Source: Rhytidiadelphus loreus
Taxonomy: Eukaryota > Streptophyta > Bryopsida > Hypnales > Hylocomiaceae
NCBI GenBank assembly: GCA_947034895.1
Contig: OX344761.1
Coordinates: 24,316,863 to 24,380,862 of the forward strand
Direction of reading: 5' to 3'
Length of the DNA stretch: 64,000 bases
The position numbers and the translations under genes were made by a program. The notes below the pieces were generated by a model that saw only the letters and a program-made list of their open reading frames with translations, was not told the DNA's origin and did not search any database. Shown piece by piece: positions 34,993 to 47,250 of the stretch. How positions within the stretch are numbered: position 1 is the stretch's first letter; every line of letters begins with the position of its first letter.

Positions 34993-36870
34993 TCCTGAAA
35001 AAATCAAACCAACGAATTCCGATTACTCACCCTGAAAGAATCCTGAAAATTTTCATCAGAAAAAAAAAAGAATCATCAACAAGAAAAGGCAGATTACGAG
35101 CAAGCACAATCTACAGCACCGAGGCAGACACCTTATTCAAATTTCGACAGTGCGATCAGAGTTTATGAGATTGACACGAGATCACGAGCTGCACAGACTG
35201 AGAAAAAAAAAGTTGACAGGGGAGCTTGTGAAAGTTGGAAACGAAAGGGAAGAGTAGAAGAGCTCATTTTGAATTGGCGGACATGACGACGCAAGCGAAC
35301 GAGGTGCAAGCATAGGATCGAGGATCAGTTTAGGGAATCTACTCTTGAAGGAGCGGATATTCCATAAGAATCTAGAGCGGATCCTCGAGAACTGACTGAA
35401 TGACAGACAGACGCGGCTTCAAGCACGGACGTACGCCTGCCAGGGCATGTCTAGTGGGAGCGCCGTTCCAAGTTTCCAACAACCTGAGTATATTCCATGG
35501 ATAAAAAGAAGGCGGTATTTTTCGTGTTTTCGAAATAATATAATTAGCATGATTCTATAATCTCGCAACGTAACTGCTACTCCTGCCACGTACATTTCTT
35601 CAAACAACGGCAACGGAACAGAACTCCCAACTCCGGCCCCGTGCCATAGAGTCAATATTATTGATAGGAACACCAACCCACAAGTTCGATTCGGTAATTC
35701 TCACCGTGCCTACTACAATCAGACTGCAGCTCTGTGTCTAATCTCGCACTCTTACAACCGTAAATTGGCGTGGGTCAGAGCGCCAAAACTATGACTTTCA
35801 AGTGTTCAGAGACTCGTATCGATATGTTAGTTGACATTGCGAAATTTCACGAGATTGGTACAGACCGTTTTCAGGCACCAGTCTGGTCGGAACCTCAGAT
35901 CTATACCGGTCATACTCTTTAAAGCTCTGAGCACTTGAATGTCACGATTTTGGCGCACTAAAACACGTCAGAACTAGGACCGAGAGTTTCATGTAATCAG
36001 AGCAATCTCTGAAAGCCGACATAGCGACGTTTCTACTTCTAAAACAGACACTCACTTTCTCGCTTAAGACCACGTTGAATCCGCAGTCAATATATTTGAG
36101 ATAACTCTGATACAAATTAGGTACAACTATGAGCAAACGTAACTTCAATTCTGATCTAAGAAAATTATCATTGGCCGGGAAGACCAGTACCAAGACACGA
36201 TCGACAGTGGACCTCCACACTCGGAGTACGTTGTAAAGAGAATGATCAGAAAACGACCATAGCTTTTCACAAACGTGGTTTCATAAACAACTTCGTGTCC
36301 ATAACGATTGACTCAAGTCGTCACCCGAAAAGCCATAGAAACTCATGTAGAGTGTATATACATCCACACGCACACACCTGCAGGAATTGAACTAGCTAGA
36401 CGAATTAATTGAAGGAGGTAGCTCCAGATGATGCTGGAAATTAAAGCTCGACAGGAACCGCAATTCAGCACGGAATCGCAATTGATCAATCTAGACTGGA
36501 AGAGCACAAGAGAGCGATAATGAGAGGGGAAGACTTTTAAGGGGATGGACCGACGCCTTGCGAGCGCAGGTGCACGAGGTAGTTGCAGTAGGAAAGAAGA
36601 GGGCAGGGAAGCAGAAGATGGAGGTATTCCACGGTCAAGGGGGCACGGTCAAGGGGGGTGAATCTTCGGCAGGCAGGCAGGTTGGACCGTGCCCGGCAGG
36701 GACTGGTAAATTACGGCGATTGTCTCGTGACTTTCTAGTTACGGATCTCAGTAGGAACCGCCTCGTGGCGATTTCGGAACTGCCCTTTCTCCGCTTATGG
36801 TGCAATAGTCCGTTTATAGCGGCCAAGGAAAAGTGACCGGCCTATTTATAAATGGAGATAAATCCCCCCA
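34993..36870 (-). promoter_or_regulatory. Upstream region of the phosphatase gene
   Basis: Less AT-rich than the flanking repeat seas. It should contain the promoter and 5' leader of the minus-strand phosphatase, but no TATA box or start site can be fixed. Frames at 35419-35676, 35942-36220 and 36558-36836 lack recognisable domains. At 36.84-36.87 kb composition shifts sharply to AT-rich. Confidence 0.35.
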
Positions 36871-37009
36871 AAATAAAAATATATTTTTAGAAATTCAAAA
36901 TTTGGGCTAAGATCTTCTTTTCATAACATCCCAAAAAAATTATTCATAATAGAATTTTTTTATCTAATTTGAGTGATATGTCATCCAATTTCCTACCTTT
37001 CATCTACAC

Positions 37010-37620
37010 TAATAATGAAATTTAATGTTTGCAACACTAATTACAACTCTCATACTAAATGGCAACAATGTTGTTAATGTTACCAACATTAGATGTCCAC
37101 ACCCATATCTTTTAAGTTAGGTTGTTTGTTTTGTTTTATATGTTAAGGCATCCCCACCGTGGCTTCCCTATCTCCTACTAATCTATGAAGTATGACTCAT
37201 GTTGGAAAAGTAAAAAGAGGTTTAGGGATTACTCCATTTGAGTTCCCTATCCATCATTTTATATGGGGAATTTGGACCTCTTCTCCCTAAATTTTTAGGG
37301 ATAGGAAATGTTGGTGGGGACTTTGTTTTGTGACGGTCTAACTCATTGTAGAAAAGATACTGAATTTCAAAGTTTTCAATAATTAGAAAATTAGAAAACT
37401 ACTTTTGTTTTTTATTTTGACTATTGCAACAATATAGGGCACACTAGTGAACACTAATTGTCAAATAAAATTTCATAAAACTAAAACAAAATTAGGATAA
37501 AAATAATTCACCTTGCACAAAATCAATATCCAAAATGAACACCAATTGTCAATTAAATGAGAATTAGAGTTACTTACATCATAACGTAAATAACATTGTA
37601 GATACTATAATACTAAATTT
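37010..37620. repeat. Dispersed repeat R3, with an embedded MITE
   Basis: Parts recur in inverted orientation at 49020-49320 (shared GTTCATTTTGGATATTGATT) and in direct orientation at 58190-58560 (shared GGACTTTGTTTTGTG, AGGTTGTTTGTTTTGTTTT and a CATAGGGTACACTAGT-like string). It is non-coding, of unknown class. The MITE at 37146-37325 interrupts it. Confidence 0.6.
37146..37325. mobile_element. Short foldback MITE
   Basis: The left arm GGCATCCCCACCGTGGCTTC and the right arm GAAATGTTGGTGGGGACTTT are imperfect inverted repeats around CCCCACC/GGTGGGG, each continued by CCCTATC / GGATAGG. Length is about 180 bases. The related repeat at 58190 lacks these arms. No target duplication could be fixed. 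Confidence 0.55.
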
Positions 37621-39659
37621 CATTATTAGTTTAGAACTTTTCAACTCCAAAAAAACATCATTGATAAACACTCCCACTATATTCAAAAATTTGCATGATG
37701 AACCTTTACAATGACCTCCTAACATTCAATAAAAAACAATGGTTAATACAAAATGAGTCGATGGATATGGAAAAATGCATGGTTGGATATTGAAAGTAAA
37801 GGATAAAAATTGGTTTAACAATATGGTTTAGTAGCCCAAAATTTTCATTAACTTCTTCAAAACATGGCCTTTTAACACTTGATATGAATCAATACCATTG
37901 AAGTATAACTTAAGAATGATTTCCCAATCTTCATTTACAATCCTATGACAAAATGTACTTTGAACAATTTTTGGACTAGTGACCCACATAGACCAAATTA
38001 TTGACTTTAAATTATTGACCAAATTATTGACCAAATTATTGACTTTAGCGATCATGTCCAAGCATTAATTTACTAGCTTACACATTAATGAAATACAAAG
38101 AAGAGCCAAAACCTTTCATGCAACATTTAATCACTCACACGCAAACTACACTTATCCTATCATGGTGGAGAGTACTAAGTAAAGTGAAATATGGTGTGCA
38201 TAGAGTGTCTTTTTAGCATCCAAACTAAGAGTCCCTTGTTTGAAGCTAGCTAATGTATTAAATCCTCCAAACAATTTTAAGTAGTAATTTTTTTAAAGAC
38301 AAGAAGATCTCAAAACATCATCCAACCCAAGTTGTTTCATATTTTGAAGTAATTCTTTTGTTTAATATAAATTTCAATGACCAAAATTTATGGACACATA
38401 TCTATGTTTTGAAGTGGAGTAGAGACCACCTACTATTTATCTTTAATGAATTTCAAAAGATTCAAAACAATATCAAAGAATGTAAAATTAAACTTGTAAA
38501 AAAAAATTAAGTATTCTTTTTCACTTCTTTTTATTTCAATCATCATTTAAGGTTTAATTGACAATATACTTAAACTTTATTTTTTGTATTGAAATAACCC
38601 CAAGAAAAATCTTGCAAAACAAATCCTATATTCCTGTTAAATTTTCTTCCATCCTAATACATCTCATCCAAATTACACTTTTATATATATTTTAATATGC
38701 CTTTACTTAAGCTTAACTCCTCAACTCCCAAGGCATTTTCCAGAGGAGATCATTGTCAATATTTTAGAAAACTACGTGAGTAAAAAAAAGGGTTCATTCA
38801 GTTCAAAGAGGGGAAATTTTATATAATATGTAGGGCTACTATAGGGTTTATGAAATGCTACATACTCTAAGTCTCTAATATATAAATTAGGTTGTATAAA
38901 AACATTATATAGTAGAAATTTTTATTAATAAATTAGCCTTGTCAAACAAAGGCCGTGCAAATTTTTTCACAGTACAATGAGCATAGATGTAGACAAATAA
39001 TATAGATGTTAAAATGGACACAATCAACAAAATCTATGATGAAGGATGGTTGACTGAAATTGTGTCACAGTCGAGGCCACGGTACCAATAGTGTATATTA
39101 AAAAAATTAAGTGTAAATGTAAGACATTGATTACAAGTGGCAAATATTGTCACATTGCATAAATAAAGAGGTTTACCTAAGTGGGTTCAACAAACTAAAA
39201 ACGATACAATAAGAAAATAGAGTTTAGAGTCCATTCACTTCAATTTTTAAAGCCATATATGTTAATACACTCATATTGAATGGAATGTTCATAGGATAGT
39301 TTGAGTGGGGATCTCGAAGTGTTCAATGGTAAACTTGTTATTAAAAACCACCACTTAATCAATGACACTTGAATTAAATTGATTGTTGTCGGTTTAATGG
39401 TGTATCTCGTACACGCGTATATAGTAGAGGGAAGGAATAATTTGTGAAGAAGGGAAGACGCAGGAAATAATTGAACATTTAAGTTTTATATATAAGATTG
39501 CCCTACTTAAAAAATAATGTGAATAAATTTACAAAAAAACATAGGATATTGGAAATACGGCACTCATAGCTTTTTATGTAAAAATATAGTCATCTTACAT
39601 ACAATAATTAAGGTAAATAGTCTCACATCAAATACACTCCTAACTCATGTGTGATCTTG
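37621..39659. other. AT-rich gene-free stretch
   Basis: A small tandem of AAATTATTGACC (about 37995-38045) is the only local structure noted. No gene, RNA or paired termini recognised. Confidence 0.45.
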
Positions 39660-40506
39660 CTGAAGGCATTTTTTTCATCAAAATCCACTCAAAATTGTCA
39701 TTTCTATTGTGAAGTGCAAAAAACTTTAGGAATTTCTTTTGTATATCTTACCATAAGATCTTGCAATAGACTAGCATAAGAACATCTGGAAAAAATTTCA
39801 AAAACTTTGTATGTGTAGATTGCAAGATATTTGCATTTGAAGAGAAAAAATCTAGATTTTTAGGCTTTGAATCTTCATAACTTAAAATTTTTGCATTGTG
39901 CATTTTGAATTTCTAATTTTTTATGTTGAAACATTAAAAGAAAGTCTAGAAGAAAAAATAAAAAAATACACACTTGATTTTCATTCTTTAAAAAATTATT
40001 AAACAGAAGTAGGCACAAAATTGAAAATAGCTCTACGATGGAATTGAAAATTACTAATTCCAAAGGCGAGATTGTTCCAACAAGGGGTTAGCTAACTAAA
40101 CCTTGTTGAATTTTTTTTTTTAAATTGTGAAAATCGTATTAAAAAAATGAATCCTTTAAGTTATTTCTTTAAGAAGATGCTTAGACTGCCCCTCAACAAA
40201 GTTGTCTATAACTTTTTCATCACTACGGTAATCCAAATAGAACTATAGAAGGAATCAAATCTTTCTATGAAAAAAAAATTCTTAAAATTTTATTTTGACT
40301 TTTTGTGAAGTCCAATGAGCCCTATTTTGTACTTACTTAGGGTGGCATAACCTTTGTTCTCGAGGACCAATCCTACAAAGCTCATATGTTTTCCTATCTT
40401 TAAAAAAAGTTTTAGAAAACCACAACAAAAATTGAGACCATAGGAACCTATCCAAAATTCATATTATCCTATCCCCTAAGGAGACAATGCCAAAGTTAGG
40501 GATTAA
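39660..40506 (-). mobile_element. TTAA-family element F, inverted
   Basis: On the minus strand the left end is TTAATCCCTAACTTTGGCAT (TTAA at 40503-40506), followed by a subterminal hairpin region TCTCCTTAGGGGATA. The interior follows elements A and C2 in reverse, including the GGTTCCTATGG and GAACAATCTC segments. The far end near 39660 is degraded (AAGGCATTTTTTT). Confidence 0.75.
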
Positions 40507-40632
40507 AAGACTACGAAGCCCAATTTGGGTTGCAACTTAGTTTTTCTTTTGTGCATTTGACATAGAAGCTATGTTCATGAAGAACCAATTGCTAGTTCAA
40601 ATTTTGCTAGTGGAATTGGGACCCTCCTGTTA

Positions 40633-41039
40633 AGGTAGAACTGCCCAATTCTGTTAGTCATTCGATTCCGTGGTCTACAACTTTATCTCAATTCCGTCAT
40701 AAAAACATACAAATCCACTTCAGATTCTGACAACAATAATTTATTAATGCTATTAAAAGATAATGTGTCAATTGATGATTGGTGAATCTTCAAGTGCTAT
40801 TAGATACATTGGAAAGCGGTATTGAGTTATAAGAGGACGTTTATGAATCCAGTCTAGTGGCGGTTGTGCAATTTCACTTTAGAAATTTACAGAAATTACA
40901 GTTTTTATCAAAAAATTATAATTTCATTTGGGTTTGACTCCTGAAACAAAAGCACACCTCTGAAAAATATGTGTCTTTCCTAAAGTTGGCCCCAATATAG
41001 TCAGATTGCGAATCAGGGTGGTAATGGGCAGTTCTACCT
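40633..41039. mobile_element. AGGTA-family MITE 4, TA target duplication
   Basis: The left end AGGTAGAACTGCCCA and right end TGGGCAGTTCTACCT are perfect inverted repeats, with TA outside both (40631-40632, 41040-41041). The right half corresponds to the left half of the element at 11565, so it is an inverted member of that subfamily. 407 bases, non-coding. Confidence 0.85.
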
Positions 41040-41180
41040 TAGTTGCAATTCGAAAACATTGCCAAAAAAACGGTGAAAAAATCTATAAATTTTCTATTTT
41101 GAATAAAAAATAGAAAAAAAATCTAGATTCCATATCTGAATAGCCAATTCAATTTGGGAATTGAAGGAAAATATCTGGTA

Positions 41181-41506
41181 AGGTAGGAGGTCCATAAAGT
41201 GCCCATTTAAGAGTGTTGAAATTAAATTTTGGAAGATGAAACTTCTTGAAGTATTTTTCACTTTATTTTCCTTGAAAGACAAATCAAAATTGACATCTAA
41301 CCCACTCAAGTTGTTTCGTATTTTTTGGACCTTTGTAGAACCAGTTATGAATTTTTGAAGTTGAAATGCAATAGGCTCTAAAATCACCCACTTCCTGAAA
41401 TGTAAACTAAATGTATATTATTGATTGTTGATCATACAATGAAAAAAAAACATGTACAAATAGTGCACATTTGAAGGAAGTGGGCAATTTTAGAGACCTC
41501 CTACCT
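41181..41506. mobile_element. AGGTA-family MITE 5, TA target duplication
   Basis: The ends AGGTAGGAGGTC and GACCTCCTACCT are inverted repeats, with further similarity inward (TGCCCA / TGGGCA). TA lies at 41179-41180 and 41507-41508. The right TA is part of the TTAA that starts the next miniature element. A truncated relative is at 44027-44341. Confidence 0.85.
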
Positions 41507-41635
41507 TAACCCTTAAAGGATGCAACCCTCCGTGATGACCACGGTAGACAATTGCTCCAATTTTTGAACCAAATAGGTGCATTCTTTGTTTCTCGCAACC
41601 ACTTTTTGGCCTTAGCATCCTTCAAAAGTTAAACC
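41506..41635. mobile_element. Miniature TTAA-type MITE, copy 2
   Basis: Left end TTAACCCTTAAAGGATGC; right end GCATCCTTCAAAAGTTAA. Reverse-complementing the latter gives 15 of 18 matches. About 125 bases. This is the best copy of the small family also at 3660 and 42771. Its termini resemble those of the 0.9 kb TTAA family. Confidence 0.8.
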
Positions 41636-42550
41636 CTAAAAAAACCCCTCCGAGAAGTTGCATAGAAGGTGCGTGAATTGCCGTATGAAGTCTGGGTACA
41701 AGTTCACTGTAGATGTCTCTCGACCGTGGTCCACCCTAATCTAGAAGTCCTGATCCTGTACTACTAATCTACTTTGGGCAATCTTTGCGGTGGAATCTTT
41801 TTTCGATTGCGTGCGCTCGATCGGTTCCGTCTGCTGCAGTTGTGAATGTGAATGGCTTATCTCGACGTGGTCCGCATTGGATCCAACAACTTCACTTCAC
41901 TTCCAAAGTTCCAATGCTTCTGCTTTTGCTTGTGCTTGTGCAAGTCAAGTAAGTTATTCTGTACACTCAATTGCTCATCATGCTGGCCCAGGTCCCAATA
42001 TATACAGTAGCTAGTAAAGAAAAGATTCTGCCTGTCTGATACAGAATCACCGATAAAAAAAATTATCCGATCCATCCATCACCAGGCAAGTGAGGCGCGC
42101 AACTGATCGATCGACGCACTCGATCATCCACTTACTGTACAACTTATTTGTTTTAGAGATTCAAACCAATACGGTTAAATAGCTTCCCGTAATTAACCCC
42201 GAAAACGAACGAGAATCCTTCGATCTGTTCAACGAGAGCTTCTTCGATCATCGATCTCGTATCTGATATGAGACGTTATGAAACTCGATGGCATGGAGCA
42301 ACTTGGTAAATTGAGCTTGTATCGAATAATGTTCTCGATCGCTTTAGCCTCTTGATTTTCGAATGTTACGTTCACTCTTCAATTCCTCCTCTTTCCCTGC
42401 AGGCAACTGATCCACATACTGTACAACTTAATTAGTTTGAGATTCAAACTAATACGGTAATATAAGCTTCCCCTAACCCAGAAAAGGAGAATCCTTCTGT
42501 TCAATGTGAGCTCTTTCATCATCTACGGCCAAAACACCTCTTTCTTTTAG
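41636..42550. other. GC-richer gene-free stretch with a 120-base direct duplication
   Basis: Segments 42127-42255 and 42411-42523 share CACTTACTGTACAACTTA or near variant, then GATTCAAAC-AATACGGT and AGCTTCCC, in order. The two start about 284 bases apart. The frame at 41790-42014 has no recognisable product. Confidence 0.55.
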
Positions 42551-42722
42551 ACGCTTCCTAACTTTTGCATACAATATCCAAACACAGTGGTCCTTGGTGC
42601 GTTGTCCAGAACCTCCTTCCACTTGCCAACAAGAAAAAACTATGAAAATTTGACCTATCTAATAATAGCAACTAACTAGGCACAATAGCAGCAAAAAAAG
42701 TGGTGGTTTTCGAGGTGCCTAC
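42551..42722 (+). repeat. Dispersed repeat R1, copy 2
   Basis: Collinear with 552-715 (CTAACTTTTGCATAC, AACCTCCTTCCACTTGCCAA, AGGCACAATAGC). Non-coding. Confidence 0.6.
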
Positions 42723-42770
42723 CTTAATTTCTCTTGGTTTGTCTGCCAAAGTGAAAAACACACATTTTAG

Positions 42771-42925
42771 GTAACCCTTAAAGGACATGTTCCCTCCCCT
42801 AACCAAAGTAGTCACCAAAATGTTTGGATTGTTGGACCTATTGGTCGAATAATCCATTGATTCTACCGTGAACAATCAAGTCATCCATTGGCCACTTTTT
42901 GTCCTCAAAGTTGTTTAAAGGTTAA
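42771..42925. mobile_element. Miniature TTAA-type MITE, copy 3
   Basis: Begins AACCCTTAAAGGACATG and ends near TTTAAAGGTTAAC. The interior matches 3660-3813 closely (AGTAGTCACCAAAATG, TTTGGATTGTTGGACC, CAAGTCATCC). The right end is less well kept. Confidence 0.6.
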
Positions 42926-43775
42926 CTTAGTTGAAACCCCATCATTCAATGTCCTTCCACCATTGGAGTTTGTAAAGAATTGTCTCTGAAAAGATCAGAT
43001 CTTTTTAGAGATATGCATACAAGATGATTGGTACAGTTAAAAACAGTTGCCGGAACTGATAAGGCCGGCCCACACTAATAATTATAAGGATAGGCAAGGC
43101 AAGGCAAGAAAGAGTGTGGTCTGGAAACTCAAGGGAGCTTATGCTTTGGGACTTAAGTTACGCTATCACGCCATGTGATGGAACCAATTGGAAATCCGAA
43201 CCGCCGGCTTGGACCAACCAACAGTTAGTCCAACTCCAACTCATACCAGTCATCAAGCCCCAGTGGTCCACGTGGACGAATAAGAATGGCAAGCGATATT
43301 TAGTGGATAAGGGCAGCAGTCTTTGACAGGGAGCGCTTTACTTTCATTGGACTGAATTAAGCCGAGCTGGACAAGGCGTGGCATGTGATTGGCTGGGGGA
43401 GGGGGCCGAGGTGGAGTAAGGTGGGTAGGTTGAGTGCGTTGTGGAAGGGGGTGGGGGGCCAGGGTTGCGTGACAGCTGGCGATATTTTGGGTTGCCAGCT
43501 AGGATGATGAACAGCTAAGCGTACTACTGTGTCTGCTGGCAGCTGACGTGTTTTTGCTGGGACTCCACCTTGTCAGCAATTGGTAACACAATGTTGTCCC
43601 TAAAAGAACCGCTTTACACACAATGTGTCCAACATAAAAAATTAAAAAAACTCCACCCCCTCCAATGCCGTCCATCTACAATTAAAAAAATAAACAATTG
43701 CTATTGGTAGTGCCATCATGAGAGACGATCTTGACCATCAAGATGATTAGGGTTTGGTGCTTTGGGATACGAAAC
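42926..43775. other. Stretch without a recognised gene
   Basis: Partly GC-richer (43080-43520), with frames of at most about 70 codons and no domain features. TTAGGGTTTGG near 43748 is a lone telo-box-like string. Confidence 0.4.
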
Positions 43776-43920
43776 ATGGATATATGAATATATGGATATA
43801 TGAATATATGGATATATGAATATATGGATATATGAATATATGGATATATGAATATATGGATATATGAATATATGGATATATGAATATATGGATATATGAA
43901 TATATGGATATATGAATATA
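43776..43920. repeat. Minisatellite, 16-base unit, about nine copies
   Basis: The unit GGATATATGAATATAT repeats almost perfectly from 43776 to 43920. Long minus-strand frames rich in Tyr, Ile, His and Ser come only from the repeat and are not genes. Confidence 0.95.
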
Positions 43921-44026
43921 AATTCGAAATATATATGATATACATAATACATATGAATATTTATGGAAATATATAGAATATCTATAGATACACACAAAAT
44001 GCAGATACGTATTCATACAAATATAA

Positions 44027-44341
44027 AGTAGGAGGTTCTTAAAGCGCTTAGGCTCTAAAATCACCGACCTCCTCAAATGTACACTATTTGTAAATGTTGC
44101 ACTTTAGTTGTATCAACAATAAACAAAATGTGTGCATTTGAGGAGGTGGATGATTTTAGAGCCTTGTATCATTTCAACTTCAAAATTTCATAACTAATTC
44201 CACAAAGCTCCAAAAAATATGAAAGGACTTGGGTTAAATGCCAACTCCAGTTGTATTTCAAGTAAAATTTGCTGAAAAATGTTTCAAGAATTTTCACCTC
44301 CACAAATTCAGTTTCAGCTCTTAAATGGGCGCTTTATAGCA
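44027..44341. mobile_element. Truncated AGGTA-family element 6
   Basis: Starts AAGTAGGAGGTTC. It then follows the interior of 41181-41506 in inverted orientation (GGCTCTAAAATCACC, GACCTCCTCAAATG; and at the far side CTCTTAAATGGGCGCTTTAT). The outer right terminus is missing. Confidence 0.6.
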
Positions 44342-45180
44342 ATCTATATCTCATATTGATTGTAGTCAAAATAGCTTCCACGAAAATACAAATATGGTTT
44401 TGGGGTGGATATTTCACAAGCACAATTAATTCATTCATTCATTCATTCATATTCACAAGTGTTTGTCACACAATGTGCTAAAAAACACAAACACCATAGT
44501 GTTTGTTCCCATAGGGTTGCTTTACACCGAGGGACATGTTAAAAAAATCTAAAATTAAATTGTGAGCACTCTCATTGGTGAAAATCTTAGAGATGTTTAA
44601 GCTTGATTATTTAATGAGAGTGTTATGAATATTAATGTAAAAGTAGACTACACTCAGTTGTGGTCCACTTGCAAAATTGAACCCCATGTAATTTTGCTTA
44701 AAGTCTAAACATCCTAAACTCAACATTCCCGAGTAAAGTCAATTTTTGATAAACTTGTAATTCAATAGTGGAAGGAATGAAGGATGCAATATTTTACATA
44801 TTTTGTCATTTATTTTCTTAAATAATTATTGACAAATGAAGGTCTCAACTAAAGTATCATATGATTTCAATTGATCATTAAAGATATTGGGAAAGCAATC
44901 TTGTACTCAAAGTGGCGTTCTTTTTGCATTTGACATAGAAGGTTTCTAAAGTGAGGTATATACTAGTAATAGAAAGTTCATCTTCATCTTTAGTTGAATC
45001 CAATGACACATAGTACTTTCAATTTGGACAATTATAGCACTAGTCTTTCTAAATGTTTGAGAAGCTTCAAAATGGTCACATATTCTATACATGCATGGTG
45101 TCATATTAGAGCATCATAAGGTTTAGATTGTAATATGACATCCAAACACTAGTATAATGATGGTCTTTGGTGATTGGAAT
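44342..45180. other. AT-rich stretch without a gene
   Basis: A short CATT/ATTC run lies at 44428-44450. Nothing else recognised. Confidence 0.45.
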
Positions 45181-46085
45181 TTAATCCCTAAAGGACCAAA
45201 CTATGTTTTTTGGCAATGTAGCAATTTGGGGTAGCTCACTACAAATGGAAATTTTTTTCTTTGAAATTTTCACACAACATGTGCCCAAAGAGTAGGTTTA
45301 AGGCTCAACAATTTTTATAAATTTTGACTACATGATTAAAAAATTATTGTATGATATGCAGTTTTCATTGCTCAACAAGTAGCTCAAGCAGCAAAAAAAA
45401 CTTCTTTAAAATAAAAATTTAAAATTGTTTTTTTAGATTTGTATATACATAGAAAACTTTGGATCATTCCATTTTGATTAATGAGATACAAGTTATGAGG
45501 AGTTTTAGTTGTGGGTAGTTTACAAGTAGATATGAAATGTCTACTTTAAAATAAACTTTGATTTAACTCAACTTTCAATATTTTTGGAAAAAAATAAAAA
45601 CATTAGGTGTACATTGTTTATTACAACATTGCAACCATTGGGATTGACATTTTTCAATTCCTTAGATAAATGGTTAACAATTTAGTATTTTGAATCATTC
45701 TCTACTTCTTTCTACTTATTATTTTTATCCTATATGTTGTACAATTTCAAATGATCTAAATTTTTTCAAGCATGTGGCCAACTTGACTTGAAGAATTAAT
45801 CTAACCATATTGGACATTTCTTCATAATGATTTGACCTTGTGAAGTGTAGTTGTCCATTTTTTCCCTGTAAAAAAAGGGATTTTTGTCACTTCAAATGCT
45901 AATATCTTGCGATCTACATGGTGGAAATTTCTGAAATATTTTCCACATCTTCTCAAACCAATATACTACAATATCTTGTGGTTACATGTGTCCAAAAGTG
46001 CTTTTCTTTTCTAAAATTTGGTACTTGTATTAGAAATGGCAGTTTTGGAGCATCTTTTGGTGAAAACATGGTCCAAAACCTTTAA
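45181..46085 (+). mobile_element. TTAA-family element G, diverged
   Basis: The left end TTAATCCCTAAAGGACCAAA is clear. The interior follows the family order, including AACTTTGGATCATTCCATTT, a CAACATTGCAACCATTGGGA segment and AAATGGCAGTTTTG near the right. The right end CATGGTCCAAAACCTTTAAA is altered. Confidence 0.7.
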
Positions 46086-47039
46086 AAGACCTAGAGACCA
46101 TCTTCCAAAAAATAAAGTGGCACCTAGTGAGTACAACATCTTCATTCCTATTGTTCAACTATTGTTTAGCAATATTTAGTGTGTAAAGCAATTTCTACAA
46201 CTCAACAATATTTAGAATTGGATTACACTATTCAACAATTTTTAGAAATGTATTTAATTTGATTATACTATACAACGATTATTGCACCTAGTGTATAGTA
46301 AATACTACACCTTTAATTAAGTAGGTTAATTCCTATATAGTAATAGCTCAAACTTTGACCTACATTGTACCTCACAAATCACAATACGTTATTGTCAAAA
46401 CTACAATGTTGTACATTAATTCCTACATTGTTCATTAATTAATTCTCTAGCATCTTCTTGTCAACATTTTTATTGGGAAATTCAACTAGAATGCATTATT
46501 CACCATACAAGGTTTTTATAAGGGTGATCAACATAGACTTTAAGAATAAAAAATTGATGTATGCATTCACATGTGGAAGATGAGAGGACTCAAACTCCTC
46601 ACTACAATGATAGGCCATCACTTTTCCATCAAAAGGTTTGTGGATTCAATTCTTGCCAATGGAATTGGCCACATTGTACATGTGTAAGTACATTAGTTCT
46701 TGACTTCTTGTATGTAATGGTATATACATCAAAGTACGTTCTAATGCATTACCAATGCATTTTCTTGCTCAATTTAATTTGACCGCATTGCAAGGCGAAA
46801 TGACTTTAACAAGGTGAAAAATTATAATACAATTAATTTTCATAGATGCTTAAATGTGACAAAACTTAACCCAATACTTGATTTTGGTCTAAAAAACATC
46901 TAAGTCATAGTCAAGTGCTTGGTCTTCCAAGATGAAGTTTCTACTAGTGAAATGAAAGGTGCTCAAGTGGTAGGTCTTCCATGACCAAGTTTCTACTAGG
47001 AAGATGAAAGTTGCTAATTGTTTAATTATCACTAGCACT
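46086..47039. other. AT-rich stretch without a gene
   Basis: Local short direct repeats around 46195-46280 (CAACAATTTTTAGAA, CAACAATATTTAGAA) and around 46930-46985 (GGTCTTCCA-GA, CAAGTTTCTACTAG). No coding feature. Confidence 0.4.
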
Positions 47040-47250
47040 TGTGGTCTAAGTTCAGTGGCTTTGGCACACCAATGAGGTAGTCATGAATTCAAACTTGGGC
47101 GTTGACAAGGGTGCTTACCACCATAGTCCACCCAACTCTGGTGGAGGGTGCAATAACTACTATGTTGTCATATGAGGACTTGAGAATTTCTCAAGGGAAG
47201 GAACATGTTGGTTCTTTATTATAGGGTTTACCTCCTAAGGAGGCATCAAG
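47040..47250 (+). mobile_element. Possible SINE-like element
   Basis: GTGGTCTAAGTTCAGTGG resembles a tRNA-type A box. About 45 bases later TGAATTCAAACTTGG resembles a B box. A CACCAATGAGGT string lies between, similar to plant tRNA-derived SINEs. No tail or target duplication could be fixed, so this is tentative. Confidence 0.35.

Noticed and set aside
36558..36836. 92-codon frame upstream of the phosphatase gene
   Set aside because: Composition follows the GC-richer promoter region and nothing in the product is recognisable.
43682..44076. Minus-strand frames rich in Tyr, Ile, His and Ser
   Set aside because: They are generated by the 16-base minisatellite being open in several frames. No start context, domain or splice support.
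46561..46782. 73-codon plus-strand frame
   Set aside because: No domain, codon bias or splice context. It lies in repeat-like AT-rich sequence.
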